The position numbers were made by a program, and so were the translations under genes. Shown here piece by piece: positions 49,834 through 57,521 of a stretch of DNA of 64,000 nucleotides. The number at the start of each line of letters is the position of its first letter. Within the stretch, counting starts at the first letter, position 1. Source of the DNA: WHSW01 sp963828755 (GTDB lineage: Bacteria; Actinomycetota; Thermoleophilia; Solirubrobacterales; 70-9); contig CAWHFY010000005.1 of the NCBI GenBank assembly GCA_963828755.1, positions 60,443 to 124,442 on the forward strand, read 5' to 3'. Below the pieces are notes generated by a model. The model was not told where the DNA came from, ran no database searches, and was given only the letters and a program-made list of their open reading frames with translations.

Positions 49834-51396
49834 TCAGGCGGCGGCGGGCGGTGCCGTGTCGGGCTGTGTATCCGGCACCGTGATTCCGCGAATCGCGATC
49901 ACCAGGCCGACCAGGGCGATCGCCGCGACGACCCGCAGGCTGAGCTGGATGCCGCCGACGAACGAGTCCTTGACCACGTCGAGGACCTTGTCGGCCACCG
50001 AGGTGTCGAACTGGTTGAAGGCGGCGTTCCCAGGCTCGGTGCCGGCGAGGTAGCCGTGGATCACCCCGGCCTGGTCGCCCGTCATCGTCAGGCCGGCGTC
50101 GCTCGCCTCGCTGACCACGAGGTCCTCGGAGCGGCTCGTGAACAGCGCCGTGGTCAGCCCGAGGCCGATCGCCCCGCCGGCGATCTGAAACATGTAGGTG
50201 ATCCCGCCGGCGAGGCTCGACCGTGAGGCGTCGAGCATCGTCACCGCCGCCGTCGTGATCGACGGGTAGAAGAAGCCGGCGCCGATCCCGACCAGCACGA
50301 GGCCCGGAATCAGGACCGCGTAGGACGAGTCCGCGCCGAAGAACGAGACGACCAGCGGCCCGGCGGCGAGCAGCGCGGTGCCGGTGATGATCACCGGCCG
50401 CCCGCCGACCCGCTCGTAGATCCGCCCGGTGAAGAAGGCGAAGATCGCGAACAGGCCGAGCATCGGCAGCATCGCGACGCCCGCCTCGAGCGCCGAGAAG
50501 CCGAGGATCTTCTCCATCAGCTGCGGCACGTAGAGGACGATCGAGAAGAAGACCGCCGAGAGCATCAGCACGGTCAGGCAGGCGGCGCGAAACGGCTTGT
50601 TGGCGATCACGTCCGGCGGGATCAGCGCCGCCTCCCCGACCCGGCGCTCGATCACCGCGAACGCGATCAGCAACGCGAGGCCACCGCCGAAGAAGGCGAG
50701 CACCCGCGGGTCGGTCCAGCCCCAATCGACCGCCTGGTCGAGCCCGAGCAGGATCGCGACGAGCCCGAGGGAGACGGTCACGATCCCGGCGTAGTCGATC
50801 TTTCGCTCGGTCGCCTCGACCGGCGGCTGGTGGACGAACTTTGCCGTCGCGAACACCGCGAGCGCCGCGATCGGCACGTTGAGCCAGAAGATCGCCCGCC
50901 AGCTGAGCTCGTCCGTGAGGACGCCCCCGATCAGCGGCCCGACCGCGTTGCCGAGCCCCGCGACGCCGAGGATCAGGCCCCCGGCGAGACCCGCCTTCGC
51001 CGGCGGCAGCGCGGCGAAGGTCATCCCGAGGATCGCCGGCCAGAGCAGCGCGCCCCCCACCCCCATGCCGACCCGGGCGATAATCAGGACGATCGCGCTT
51101 GGGGCGATCGCGCCCAGGATCGAGAAGCCGGCGAAGATCGCGGCGCCGATGAAGAAGATCAAGCGGCGGCCCAGCATGTCGGCGAGCCGCCCGCCCGTGA
51201 CCAGGCCCATGCCGAAGACGAGGACGTAACCGTTGACGACCCACTGGACGGTGCCGACGTCGACGTCGAAGTCCTGCTCGATCGCCGGGAGCGCGACGTT
51301 GAGCGCGGTGAAGTCGTTGGCGATCACCAGCACGCCGAGCCCCATCGCGAAGAGGGCGAGCTTGGTCCCCCTCGGCAGTCCCTGGTCGGCCGCCAT
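49834..51396 (-). CDS. MFS drug exporter, DHA2 (14-TM, EmrB/QacA) family
   Basis: 520 residues with about 14 membrane helices. Motif A-like VTGGRLADMLGRRLIFFIGA after helix 2, motif C-like LGNAVGPLIGGVLTDELSWR in helix 5, and NDFTALNVALPAIEQDFDVD in helix 1 are typical of proton-driven multidrug exporters. ATG 51396 fits; an upstream in-frame extension is not needed. The gene is convergent with the ABC1 kinase gene and divergent from a membrane protein gene. Confidence 0.92.
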   Translation of the reverse strand: MAADQGLPRGTKLALFAMGLGVLVIANDFTALNVALPAIEQDFDVDVGTVQWVVNGYVLVFGMGLVTGGRLADMLGRRLIFFIGAAIFAGFSILGAIAPSAIVLIIARVGMGVGGALLWPAILGMTFAALPPAKAGLAGGLILGVAGLGNAVGPLIGGVLTDELSWRAIFWLNVPIAALAVFATAKFVHQPPVEATERKIDYAGIVTVSLGLVAILLGLDQAVDWGWTDPRVLAFFGGGLALLIAFAVIERRVGEAALIPPDVIANKPFRAACLTVLMLSAVFFSIVLYVPQLMEKILGFSALEAGVAMLPMLGLFAIFAFFTGRIYERVGGRPVIITGTALLAAGPLVVSFFGADSSYAVLIPGLVLVGIGAGFFYPSITTAAVTMLDASRSSLAGGITYMFQIAGGAIGLGLTTALFTSRSEDLVVSEASDAGLTMTGDQAGVIHGYLAGTEPGNAAFNQFDTSVADKVLDVVKDSFVGGIQLSLRVVAAIALVGLVIAIRGITVPDTQPDTAPPAAA

Positions 51397-51466
51397 CGCC
51401 GGGAATTTAAGGGCGACGCCCGGACGCCGATGTAGGTTTCGCACGAGAACGACCGAGGAGGGTTTG

Positions 51467-52303
51467 ATGAGCAGGTTCAGGCAAGGTTGGGATCTGACCA
51501 AGAAGAGCTGGGCGCTTCTGCGCTCGAACCGGGAGTTGTTTCGGTTCCCGATCTACGGGGCGCTGCTGGCGATCCTGGTCACGGTGGTCACGGTCGGCCC
51601 CGGCCTCTACCTGATCGACGACGAGCAGACCGTGATCGGCGCGGTCCTGATCGCGATCGGCCTCTACCTCTCCTCCTTCATCACGATCTACTTCGGCGTC
51701 GCGCTCGCCGCCACCGCCGACGCGATTTTCCACGGGCGCGAGGCGACGATCGCGGACGGCTTCGAGGTCGCCCGCGAGCGACTCGGGGCAATCGCCGGAT
51801 GGGCGCTGCTCGCGGCGGCCGTCGGCGCCCTGATCTCACTGATCCAGTCGAGCGGCTCGATCGGCGAGGCGATCATCGGCTCGCTGATCGGCGCCGCGTG
51901 GTCGCTGATCACCTTCCTCGCCGTTCCCGTGATCACGTTCGAGGGCACCGGCCCGTTCGGGACGCTCACTCGGTCGGCGAAGCTGTTCAAGGAGCGCTGG
52001 CAGGGCCAGATCACCGGCAACATCGCGATCGGCGGCATCGTCGGCCTGGTCGGCGTCCTCCCCGCGATCGCGCTGATCGTCGGCGGCGGCTACTGGTGGG
52101 CGTCCCAGGACGGCGAGGCGGCCTCGACCGCGGCCGTCGCCATGATCCTGGTCGGCATCATCGTCCTCGTCGTCTCGCTGCTGATCATCCAGGCGATGCG
52201 GGGCGTCTTCGGAGTCGCCCTCTATCGCTACGCGTCAGCCGGCGAGGTCACGTCGGGGTTCACCGAGGCCGACTTGAACTCGGCCGTGAAGCGGAAGGGC
52301 TGA
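51467..52303 (+). CDS. DUF6159-like integral membrane protein
   Basis: 278 residues. The N-terminal amphipathic segment SWALLRSNRELFRFPIYGAL precedes about six membrane helices, e.g. GAVLIAIGLYLSSFITIYFG and IAIGGIVGLVGVLPAIALIV; the soluble turn FEGTGPFGTLTRSAKLFKER is conserved in the family. Function unknown. A GAGGAGG site lies 4 bases before ATG 51467. The 3' end overlaps the convergent GDPD gene by 44 bases. Confidence 0.8.
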   Translation: MSRFRQGWDLTKKSWALLRSNRELFRFPIYGALLAILVTVVTVGPGLYLIDDEQTVIGAVLIAIGLYLSSFITIYFGVALAATADAIFHGREATIADGFEVARERLGAIAGWALLAAAVGALISLIQSSGSIGEAIIGSLIGAAWSLITFLAVPVITFEGTGPFGTLTRSAKLFKERWQGQITGNIAIGGIVGLVGVLPAIALIVGGGYWWASQDGEAASTAAVAMILVGIIVLVVSLLIIQAMRGVFGVALYRYASAGEVTSGFTEADLNSAVKRKG

Positions 52304-53072
52304 GCTCGGCGCTCGCCGGTGGGCGCTCGCCGCTCGTGAGGAGGCGCGGGTCGTTGGTGCAGATGCCGTCGACCCCGAGCTGGCGCAGCTCATCGATGCG
52401 CTCCGCGTCGTCGACGGTCCAGGCGATCACCTGGACGCCCGCGGCATGTGCGGAGCCGAGCAGCCGCTCGGTGACCAGCGGGTGGTAGATCCAGACGGCC
52501 CAGACGCCGAGCTTCGGCGCGCCCGACCCGATGATCCGCGGTAGGCGCGCCCGCAGCGTCGCCGCGCCGGCGTAGAAGATCGGGCGGAGCCAGGTGCTCG
52601 CCGCCCAGTCGCGGCTCACCTTCGGCAGCGTCCACCCGCGTTCGACCTCCGACTCCGAGTCGCGCAACCACGCGAGGCTCGACGTCTCCATCGTCGAGAC
52701 CATCGCCCGCTCGAGCAGGTCGCGCTCGCGCAGCGCGGCGATGATCTCGTCCTCGCGCCCGGCCACCTTGAGGTCGAGGTCGAAGCGGATCCGGTCGAGC
52801 GGCGGGGCGGCGAGCGCGTCGAGCGCCTCGGCCAGCGTGAGCGGCTCGCGGCGGGCGGCGTCGGCCCAGTCGTGGGCCACCAAGAGCGGGGCGCTGGCCC
52901 GGCCGGGGCCGCCGCGTGCGCCACGCCAGTCCTCGGCGCGGTCGAAGTCGCCGCGCGGGCGAAGGACATCGAACTCGATCGCGTCCACCCCGGCCTCGGC
53001 GGCGGCCGTGAAGCTGGCCAGCGTGTTGCCCGGGGCGAGCGCGTCGGCGCCCTTGTGACCGATGCACAGCAT
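52260..53072 (-). CDS. Glycerophosphodiester phosphodiesterase (GDPD) family protein
   Basis: 270 residues. The catalytic motif is GHKGADALAPGNTLASFTAA (with Lys in place of the usual Arg of the HR pair), the metal residues are in AIEFDVLRP (E, D), and the second histidine is in LLVAHDW. LQVIAWTVDD-like VQVIAWTVDDAERID and GVDGICTNDPRLL are the typical C-terminal strands. It hydrolyses glycerophosphodiesters to glycerol 3-phosphate and an alcohol. No signal peptide, so probably cytoplasmic. Confidence 0.88.
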   Translation of the reverse strand: MLCIGHKGADALAPGNTLASFTAAAEAGVDAIEFDVLRPRGDFDRAEDWRGARGGPGRASAPLLVAHDWADAARREPLTLAEALDALAAPPLDRIRFDLDLKVAGREDEIIAALRERDLLERAMVSTMETSSLAWLRDSESEVERGWTLPKVSRDWAASTWLRPIFYAGAATLRARLPRIIGSGAPKLGVWAVWIYHPLVTERLLGSAHAAGVQVIAWTVDDAERIDELRQLGVDGICTNDPRLLTSGERPPASAELSPSASRPSSSRPR

Positions 53073-53106
53073 CGCGGGACTGTAGCCCTGGCCACCTGCG
53101 CCCGGC

Positions 53107-53112
53107 TAGTTT
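53107..53112 (+). promoter_or_regulatory. -10 box of a leaderless promoter for the small membrane protein gene
   Basis: TAGTTT ends 6 bases before the ATG at 53119, the same layout as other leaderless starts in the window. Confidence 0.35.
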
Positions 53113-53118
53113 GCGCGC

Positions 53119-53525
53119 ATGAGCGACGTCCTGCGCCGGCGAATCGCGATGCGCTGCTGCTGATCGGCGTCGTCGTCGCGGTGTTGGCGATCGAGGACCT
53201 CGGGCCGTTCGACGACCCACCCACGCAGGCGGACCGCGCCCGGGGCGCGGCCGACAACAGAATCCGGAACACGATCCCGCTCTGCCGGGATTGCCACACA
53301 AGGCGACGTTCCCGGCATTTGAGCGTGATGGCGGCGTCGCCGACGACGGTCGGCTCCCCCATCGTGGGTTATATGCTCGGCCTAGCAATGACGCGAGCCT
53401 CACCAGGTCGAGAGCGCCCCAGCCTCATCGTCCATCTCTTCGTGGACTGCGTTGACACGCTGCACCGAACCCGGCCGCAACACCGTCGCCGACAGCGGGG
53501 CATCCTCGCGCGGCTGTGCCGCTAG
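53119..53525 (+). CDS. Small membrane protein, probably frameshifted or decayed
   Basis: ATG 53119 opens MSDVLRRRIA but stops after 14 codons. In another frame the text continues DALLLIGVVVAVLAIEDLGP, a convincing membrane helix, then FDDPPTQADRARGAA. One extra base near 53147 would join them. Beyond about 53265 the frame runs through a hairpin-containing repeat and reads less like protein, so the real stop may be earlier or lost. Function unknown. Confidence 0.45.
53270..53325. repeat. Degenerate 56-bp repeat, copy A, with hairpin ATCCCG/CGGGAT
   Basis: CACGATCCCGCTCTGCCGGG begins the copy; GCGACG followed by CCCGGCAT ends it. It matches copy B at 53572 over most of its length. Each copy has a 6-bp stem ATCCCG/CGGGAT around a 6-base loop. 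No T-run follows. Confidence 0.65.
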
Positions 53526-53571
53526 CCGCCGCGAGGTCAGCTAACGGCGTGTCCGGCGTTCTTGCGCAGCA

Positions 53572-53628
53572 CACGATCCCGCTGTGCCGGGATGCCACCA
53601 CTCGGCGACGTTTCCCGGCATCTGACGC
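53572..53628. repeat. Degenerate 57-bp repeat, copy B
   Basis: Matches copy A at 53270 with scattered substitutions and small indels, keeping the ATCCCG/CGGGAT hairpin and the GCGACGTTTCCCGGCAT end. The two copies lie about 300 bases apart between the GDPD gene and a membrane protein gene. The role is unknown; a REP-like or terminator element is possible. Confidence 0.65.
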
Positions 53629-53678
53629 GCAGGTGCGTCAGCCTACGGCGCAATCGAGATCAGCCTATTCGGCGCCTG

Positions 53679-54128
53679 TCAGTCCCAGCGAGCTTGAACA
53701 TCCCATCGGGCGGTCAGCTGGTAGATGATCACCACGTCGAGGATGATGAGCAGGAACGCCCACAACGGCGCGGCCGGGAACCAGACGATCTGCGAGATCG
53801 CGTTGATGCCGACGAATAGGACGCCGAACCACCGCGCCGCCGAGTTGCCGGTCAGCAGGCCGATGCCGGTGACGGCGACGGCGATGCCGAGCAGCAGGTG
53901 CACCCAGCCCCAAAGCGTGATGTCAGCGACGAGCGCTCCCTGACCACCGACCACGACGATGTCGTCGTTGAGGATGCCGCCGAGACCCCAGAGGGCGTCG
54001 AGGGAGCCGACGATCACCATCACCACACCTGCGAAAGCGGCCCACCCCGAGTCGCCGCGCCGGGTTGAACCTGATGACTCCACGCTGGACCGAGTCGAAC
54101 GTGATGACTCCATCGCTGCTCCTTCCAC
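53679..54128 (-). CDS. DUF7144-like four-helix membrane protein
   Basis: 149 residues. A Ser-rich N-terminus precedes four hydrophobic helices: GWAAFAGVVMVIVGSLDALW, DITLWGWVHLLLGIAVAVTG, WFGVLFVGINAISQIVWFPA and LWAFLLIILDVVIIYQLTAR. The GWxxFAG start and WGWxHLLLG motif match a family of small actinobacterial membrane proteins of unknown function. Starts at ATG 54128 or ATG 54113. Confidence 0.75.
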   Translation of the reverse strand: MEGAAMESSRSTRSSVESSGSTRRGDSGWAAFAGVVMVIVGSLDALWGLGGILNDDIVVVGGQGALVADITLWGWVHLLLGIAVAVTGIGLLTGNSAARWFGVLFVGINAISQIVWFPAAPLWAFLLIILDVVIIYQLTARWDVQARWD

Positions 54129-54370
54129 GATCGAAAATCGAGGCCCGATCTATACCCGCCGCCCCCGCCTCGCCACGTTCTCCTGTGACTCCTTGCAGGC
54201 GTCTTTGCGCGGCGCACAACCCGGGTGACCGGGCGGCCGGGCTCTAAAGACGCAGGCCGAGTGGGAAGACCTAGCGCAGCTTCGCGCAATCTGCGGGCTC
54301 AAGGGTGGGACGAACAAACTCCTCACGAGCTGACTGGCGCATCTACTGGCGCATCGCTGGCGCCCGAAGC

Positions 54371-54427
54371 CCGAACCCCGCACAGACATGCGGGATAGCC
54401 CTATCCAGCGTCAGAACAGCTGGTTCT
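54371..54427. repeat. Copy of the prs 3'-end block (candidate attachment site)
   Basis: The plus strand holds AGAACAGCTGGTTCT at 54413-54427, identical to the sequence covering the last codons of prs (60374-60388). To its left is a CCCGCA/TGCGGG hairpin, in the same relative position as the prs terminator hairpin. Similarity of the parts between is weak. Confidence 0.6.
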
Positions 54428-54588
54428 TTGAGCCTCGTCCGGGCTAATCGGCTCCTCTCCGGAATCCGCTGCAAATCGGCGGTATCGGTGACTCTCGCCA
54501 TATCGTCTAGACCGCCCAATTCCGGTCATTCCGGCCCCGTTGGGTTGCAATTGGGTTGCAGTTTTGGCCCGCCGAATCCGGATGGGTC

Positions 54589-54594
54589 TACGAT
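54589..54594 (+). promoter_or_regulatory. -10 box of the small helical protein gene, copy 1
   Basis: TACGAT ends 8 bases before GTG 54603. The whole stretch TCTACGAT-GGCAGCCGTGA is conserved in copy 2 (58231-58250), which supports both the promoter and the start. Confidence 0.5.
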
Positions 54595-54602
54595 TGGCAG
54601 CC

Positions 54603-54844
54603 GTGAGTTCTCGAGCACGCCGCGACGCGTCCGCAAAGAGATCAAGCGCCAGCAGCTGCTCGACCAGCACTGGCACCAATACCAGGACACGCTCGAAGCG
54701 CGGCTCGAGGCCGTGGTCGGCGCGCGTCGAGCGTTCACCGACCACGAGCGCGGCGCCGACTGGGCGCTGAGGCAGAGCTTGGTCGACCTGGCCTCGGTGT
54801 GCGAGCTGCTCGCCGGCGAGCTCGAGCCGCCGAGCGCGACGTAA
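54603..54844 (+). CDS. Small helical protein, copy 1 (frameshifted near its start)
   Basis: About 80 residues, very similar to copy 2 at 58247: KEIKRQQLLDQHWHQYQDTL, EARLEAVVGARRAFTDHERG, ADWALRQSLVDLASVCELLA, then GELEPPSAT. It is predicted to be helical, largely coiled coil. GTG 54603 is conserved, but one missing base near 54620 puts the rest in another frame. Its TAA lies 4 bases before the stop of a convergent SnoaL-like gene. No known family is recognised. Confidence 0.6.
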
Positions 54845-54847
54845 GCG

Positions 54848-55243
54848 CTACTCCGAGAGCCCGGCGGCTTCGAGGGCTTCGCGCGGCTCGCTATATGAGA
54901 CGAGGCTGGTCACCCGCCCCCCGCGGACGCCGAACACCGACGCATGCGGCCATTCGGTGACGGCGCCGGAGGTCCGACCGCGACCGCGCCACCTGGCGAC
55001 CGCCACGACCTGGTCTCCGGCGTCGATCAGCCGCTCCGCTACCAGCGTCAGGCCGTCGTAGCCCTCAAGCCAGGTCTTCATGACGTCGCCCAAGGCATCT
55101 AGTCCCACCGTCTCCTTCTCCATTCCCACCCCGTCGAGCCAGACGATCCGGACCTGCGGATCGAAGAGCTCTGGCACCCAGAAATTGCCCTGCTCGGTTG
55201 CCGAATACAGCCGTCTGACGATCTCCACGTTCTCCTGCGACAT
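54848..55243 (-). CDS. SnoaL/NTF2-like protein A
   Basis: 131 residues with the MSQENVEIVRRLYSA start and REALEAAGLSE end shared by the array. The alpha-helix plus beta-sheet cone is recognisable: LFDPQVRIVWLDGVGMEKET, LVAERLIDAGDQVVAVARWR and VFGVRGGRVTSLVSYSEP. Such folds bind small hydrophobic ligands or catalyse simple isomerisations. The ATG lies 3 bases after the stop of protein B, so the two form an operon. Confidence 0.82.
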   Translation of the reverse strand: MSQENVEIVRRLYSATEQGNFWVPELFDPQVRIVWLDGVGMEKETVGLDALGDVMKTWLEGYDGLTLVAERLIDAGDQVVAVARWRGRGRTSGAVTEWPHASVFGVRGGRVTSLVSYSEPREALEAAGLSE

Positions 55244-55246
55244 CGC

Positions 55247-55633
55247 CTACTCCGACAGTCCGGCGGCTTCGAGGGCCTCGGCCCGATGTTCGTACTCATC
55301 TATGCGCAGAACCTTGCCGTCGCGCAGCGTATAGACCTCGTAGAGGCGGGTGTCGATTTCGATCCCGCTCGCTCGACCACGGCCTTGGAATCGAACCGTC
55401 AGGAACACCCGGTCTCCGCGCCCGATCACCTCCTCGACGGTTGTCTCGGCCCTCTCCCAGGCTTCGTTCCAGCGTTTGTAGTTCGCCAGCACGGCATCGT
55501 TGCCGTACACGGCACCGTCCTCCAAGGTGATCACCACTATGTGGGGGTCGTGGAACCCTCCGACGCGATCGTAGTCGCCACGCGAGTAGGCAACCCAGGC
55601 CTCGCGCACGATCTCCACGTTCTCCTCCGACAT
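55247..55633 (-). CDS. SnoaL/NTF2-like protein B
   Basis: 128 residues: MSEENVEIVREAWVAYSRGD, HDPHIVVITLEDGAVYGNDA, VEEVIGRGDRVFLTVRFQGR, YEVYTLRDGKVLRIDEYEHR and the EALEAAGLSE end. The ATG at 55633 is preceded by GATACT plus GCGTGGGCG, conserved before proteins D and E. First gene of the B-A pair. The catalytic activity is unknown. Confidence 0.84.
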   Translation of the reverse strand: MSEENVEIVREAWVAYSRGDYDRVGGFHDPHIVVITLEDGAVYGNDAVLANYKRWNEAWERAETTVEEVIGRGDRVFLTVRFQGRGRASGIEIDTRLYEVYTLRDGKVLRIDEYEHRAEALEAAGLSE

Positions 55634-55663
55634 CGCCCACGCAGTATCTCGCGGAAGGACGCG

Positions 55664-55720
55664 AGCGCGTCGGTGTGCGAGTTGCTCGCCGGCGAGCTCG
55701 AGCCGCCTACTGCGGCGTGA
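55664..55720 (+). pseudogene. Truncated third copy of the small helical protein gene
   Basis: Only the last 17 residues remain in frame (ASVCELLAGELEPPTAA and TGA), closely matching the ends of the copies at 54844 and 58489. It starts abruptly inside the upstream region of SnoaL protein B. This marks a recombination or deletion junction at about 55660. Confidence 0.7.
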
Positions 55721-55915
55721 GCCGTACATTGGGCCGCGCCAGGCGCGAAGTTCTGACGGGTGGGCGTCAATCCAGACTGTGACGGGGGCGCCGGCCGAGG
55801 AGATCGGAGGTCACCCCCGGGCGACGCCTACCCCCATCACAGTTGCTTCATCGGACGGCGAAGCCTGACAACGATGACGCCGCGTACGGACAGCATCGGT
55901 CCGAAGATCGTGCGC

Positions 55916-55964
55916 CGTGGTGAACTTTTTTCTCGCACGCGATCGGGCGCGGTTTCACCGCGAG
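55916..55964. repeat. Repeat block with CTTTTTTCTCGCACGCGATC core, copy 1
   Basis: A GTGGTG(A/G)AC-CTTTTTTCTCGC core followed by a GCGGT/ACCGC hairpin is shared with 58950-58996. At the second site it lies about 35-80 bases upstream of SnoaL gene E on the minus strand, so it may be a leader or a recombination remnant. Confidence 0.65.
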
Positions 55965-55987
55965 CGCGCGGGACGACTTCCTTCCCG

Positions 55988-56017
55988 CCCCCGGAGGGGG
56001 GTGCCCCCTACCGGGGG
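55988..56017. terminator. Strong GC hairpin downstream of the small secreted-protein gene
   Basis: CCCCCGG (55988-55994) pairs with CCGGGGG, with AGGGG/CCCCT stacked inside. It lies about 40 bases past the stop of the minus-strand secreted-protein gene (56054), where a terminator would be expected. No T-run is present. Confidence 0.45.
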
Positions 56018-56053
56018 TGTAACGCGAACGATCGCAATGCCCGCGAGCGACTC

Positions 56054-56278
56054 CTAGCCGTTGCCCGTACAACCCGCGAGGGCGGGCGGGAAGAGGGCGT
56101 TCTCGGTGGCACCGGGGCTGGTCGTATCTGCGATCGCGTCCTGCGCGCCCCCCTTCCCGAGTCCGCAGCTTCCATCGGTAGCTTCGCCCCCCTTTCCCGC
56201 GAAAGCGGGAGCGGCCGCAGCCAACGCAACTGTGACAGCGAGGACGGGCGGGATCAGCAGCCTCTTGCTGCGCTTCAT
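56054..56278 (-). CDS. Small secreted protein
   Basis: 74 residues: MKRSKRLLIPPVLAVTVALA is a clear signal peptide with a cleavage site after AAAPAFA, then a Gly/Ala-rich mature part of about 48 residues with two cysteines (DGSCGLGKGG and LAGCTGNG). GGAGG lies 10 bases before the ATG at 56278, the strongest ribosome-binding site in the island. No family is recognised; the two cysteines suggest one disulfide. Confidence 0.72.
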   Translation of the reverse strand: MKRSKRLLIPPVLAVTVALAAAAPAFAGKGGEATDGSCGLGKGGAQDAIADTTSPGATENALFPPALAGCTGNG

Positions 56279-56444
56279 CTCAAGCACCTCCGTTGTACTT
56301 GGCATTCCGAGCCGCATCGTCTCACGTCGAGGGCTGGATGACAAATCACATGACAAAGGCGATCAGCCCGTAGCGAATGCGTGCTAGGGGTAGAAGACTC
56401 CCCGCGCTCAGAGTTCCTGTTCGGGGGTGCAGAAGCTCCCGCTC

Positions 56445-56711
56445 TCACGCGATCCACGGCTGCGCCGGCTTCGCAAACGCCTCCGGTGGCATCCCGGCGC
56501 ACTCGAGGTGGTGCGGTCGACAGAGCGGCACCTGGTTCACGAAGTCGTCGTTGCGTCGGTCGCCGTCGATGTGATGAAGCTCGAGGTTGCCCACCGTCGA
56601 GCAGACCCTGCGCCCTCTGAGCTTCGCGCAGTACGAGCAGGTGGTCCGGCTGCGGCTCGTCCCCAACCTCGGACACGTACGGCTACAGAGCCTCTCGGGA
56701 GGCCATATCAA
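56445..56711 (-). pseudogene. Truncated HNH endonuclease, paralogue of the gene at 59873
   Basis: The C-terminal HNH half is intact: LELHHIDGDRRNDDFVNQVP, LCRPHHLECAGMPPEAFA, PAQPWIA, about 80% identical by eye to the corresponding part of the gene at 59873-60355. Upstream of about 56640 the similarity ends at the junction with an antisense tyrosine recombinase fragment, and the N-terminal region is missing. The remaining fragment is unlikely to be functional. Confidence 0.65.
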
Positions 56712-57007
56712 CGCCGCCTACGGGCAGCTCGAGCGCGAGGGCCTCTCACCGTCGACCCGGCGTCTGGCTCACGCGGTCTTGCACCGCGCTCTTCGCGATG
56801 CAGCCCGGTGGGGTCGAGTCGCCCGCAACGCGGCGGAGGACGTTGCGTCATACCGCCGCCACCTTGGCGCTGACGAATGGCGTGCCCGTCCACATCGTCG
56901 CGGCGCGGCTAGGCGACGACCCGACGGCCGTGCTCTCGACCTACGCGCACCTGTTGCCGCAGTCAGACGAGCTGGCGGCCGAGCGGGTCGCGGCGGCGAT
57001 CTCCTGA
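56590..57007 (+). pseudogene. Decayed phage-type tyrosine recombinase (integrase)
   Basis: Frame 1 holds the core-binding domain (LRPLSFAQYEQVVRLRLVPN, LGHVRLQSLSGGHINAAYGQ, then LSPSTRRLAHAVLHRALRDA, ARWGRVARNAA). It then jumps, in another frame, to the C-terminal catalytic end (LRHTAATLALTNGVPVHIVA, RLGDDPTAVLSTYAHLLPQS). The HxLRHTAAT box and the active-site tyrosine (STYAHLLP) are recognisable. The segment with the first catalytic arginine and lysine, about 150 residues, is deleted. The N-terminal arm-binding domain is absent too. This is a remnant of an integrated element. Confidence 0.82.
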
Positions 57008-57066
57008 GCCCCCGTCCCTAGATGCCCGCGAATAGTCGCTTTTCGTCCAAAGGGAATGCTTCCGAA

Positions 57067-57477
57067 CTACTTCGACAGACCGGCAGCTTCGAGCGCATCG
57101 GCCTCGCTGGCGTAGTTGTCGAGTCGCGCGACGACGTTCCCACGCATGGTCCAGAGCTGCACGTATTCAAGGCGAACAGGCACGCCGCTCGCCGTCCCGC
57201 GTCCCGTGACGCGAAGCTTGACAAGGAGCGAGCCGGCCCCCAGGTCTTGAATGTCCCGCGCTTCGATCCTGAAGTCGTCGCCGCCGAGGTCATCGCGTTG
57301 CGCCTGCCAGGTTCGGCGGAGCGATTCGTGTCCGAAGATTGCTTTCTCGCCGTCCATCGAGGCCAGGTAGGCGCCCCACACCACGTCCTCGGCCACGAAT
57401 TCGAGTGCAGCGTCCCAATCGCCCCGGTTGAACGCCTCGAATCCCCGCCTGATCAGGTCGATGTGTGCCTGTGACAT
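57067..57477 (-). CDS. SnoaL/NTF2-like protein C
   Basis: 136 residues. MSQAHIDLIRRGFEAFNRGD begins the cone; DAALEFVAEDVVWGAYLASM, KLRVTGRGTASGVPVRLEYV and QLWTMRGNVVARLDNYASEA follow, ending ADALEAAGLSK. More diverged from A, B and D in its N-terminus. GATACT ends 7 bases before the ATG. It lies 44 bases downstream of protein D, same strand. Confidence 0.82.
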   Translation of the reverse strand: MSQAHIDLIRRGFEAFNRGDWDAALEFVAEDVVWGAYLASMDGEKAIFGHESLRRTWQAQRDDLGGDDFRIEARDIQDLGAGSLLVKLRVTGRGTASGVPVRLEYVQLWTMRGNVVARLDNYASEADALEAAGLSK

Positions 57478-57521
57478 CGCCCTCAGTATCCCGTGGAATG
57501 TTGTCTTTCTCGTCCGAAGCG

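Larger units (their letters stand above)
54129..54602. other. Gene-free stretch holding duplicated blocks
   Basis: No convincing gene is visible. It holds a copy of the prs 3'-end block (54371-54427), and a 27-base block at 54539-54565 (starting GTTGGGTTGCAATTGGG) that recurs with two changes at 58003-58028. It ends with the TACGAT promoter of the next small gene. Its left side (54150-54300) has no feature I recognise. Confidence 0.5.
55721..56053. other. Gene-free stretch with repeat block and strong hairpin
   Basis: No gene is supported here. It contains a block of about 48 bases at 55916-55964 that recurs at 58950-58996, and a hairpin at 55988-56017. Open frames crossing it have no ribosome-binding site and no protein-like composition. 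Confidence 0.5.

Noticed and set aside
54065..54400. Short frames on both strands upstream of the small helical protein gene
   Set aside because: No start context, no domains, and they change with every small indel; treated as non-coding.
55760..56341. 190-residue plus-strand frame in the island
   Set aside because: It crosses a repeat block and a hairpin and runs antisense to a small secreted-protein gene with a strong ribosome-binding site; composition is not protein-like.
56587..57021. A functional integrase gene
   Set aside because: The central catalytic region is deleted and the two ends are in different frames, so it is annotated as a remnant.
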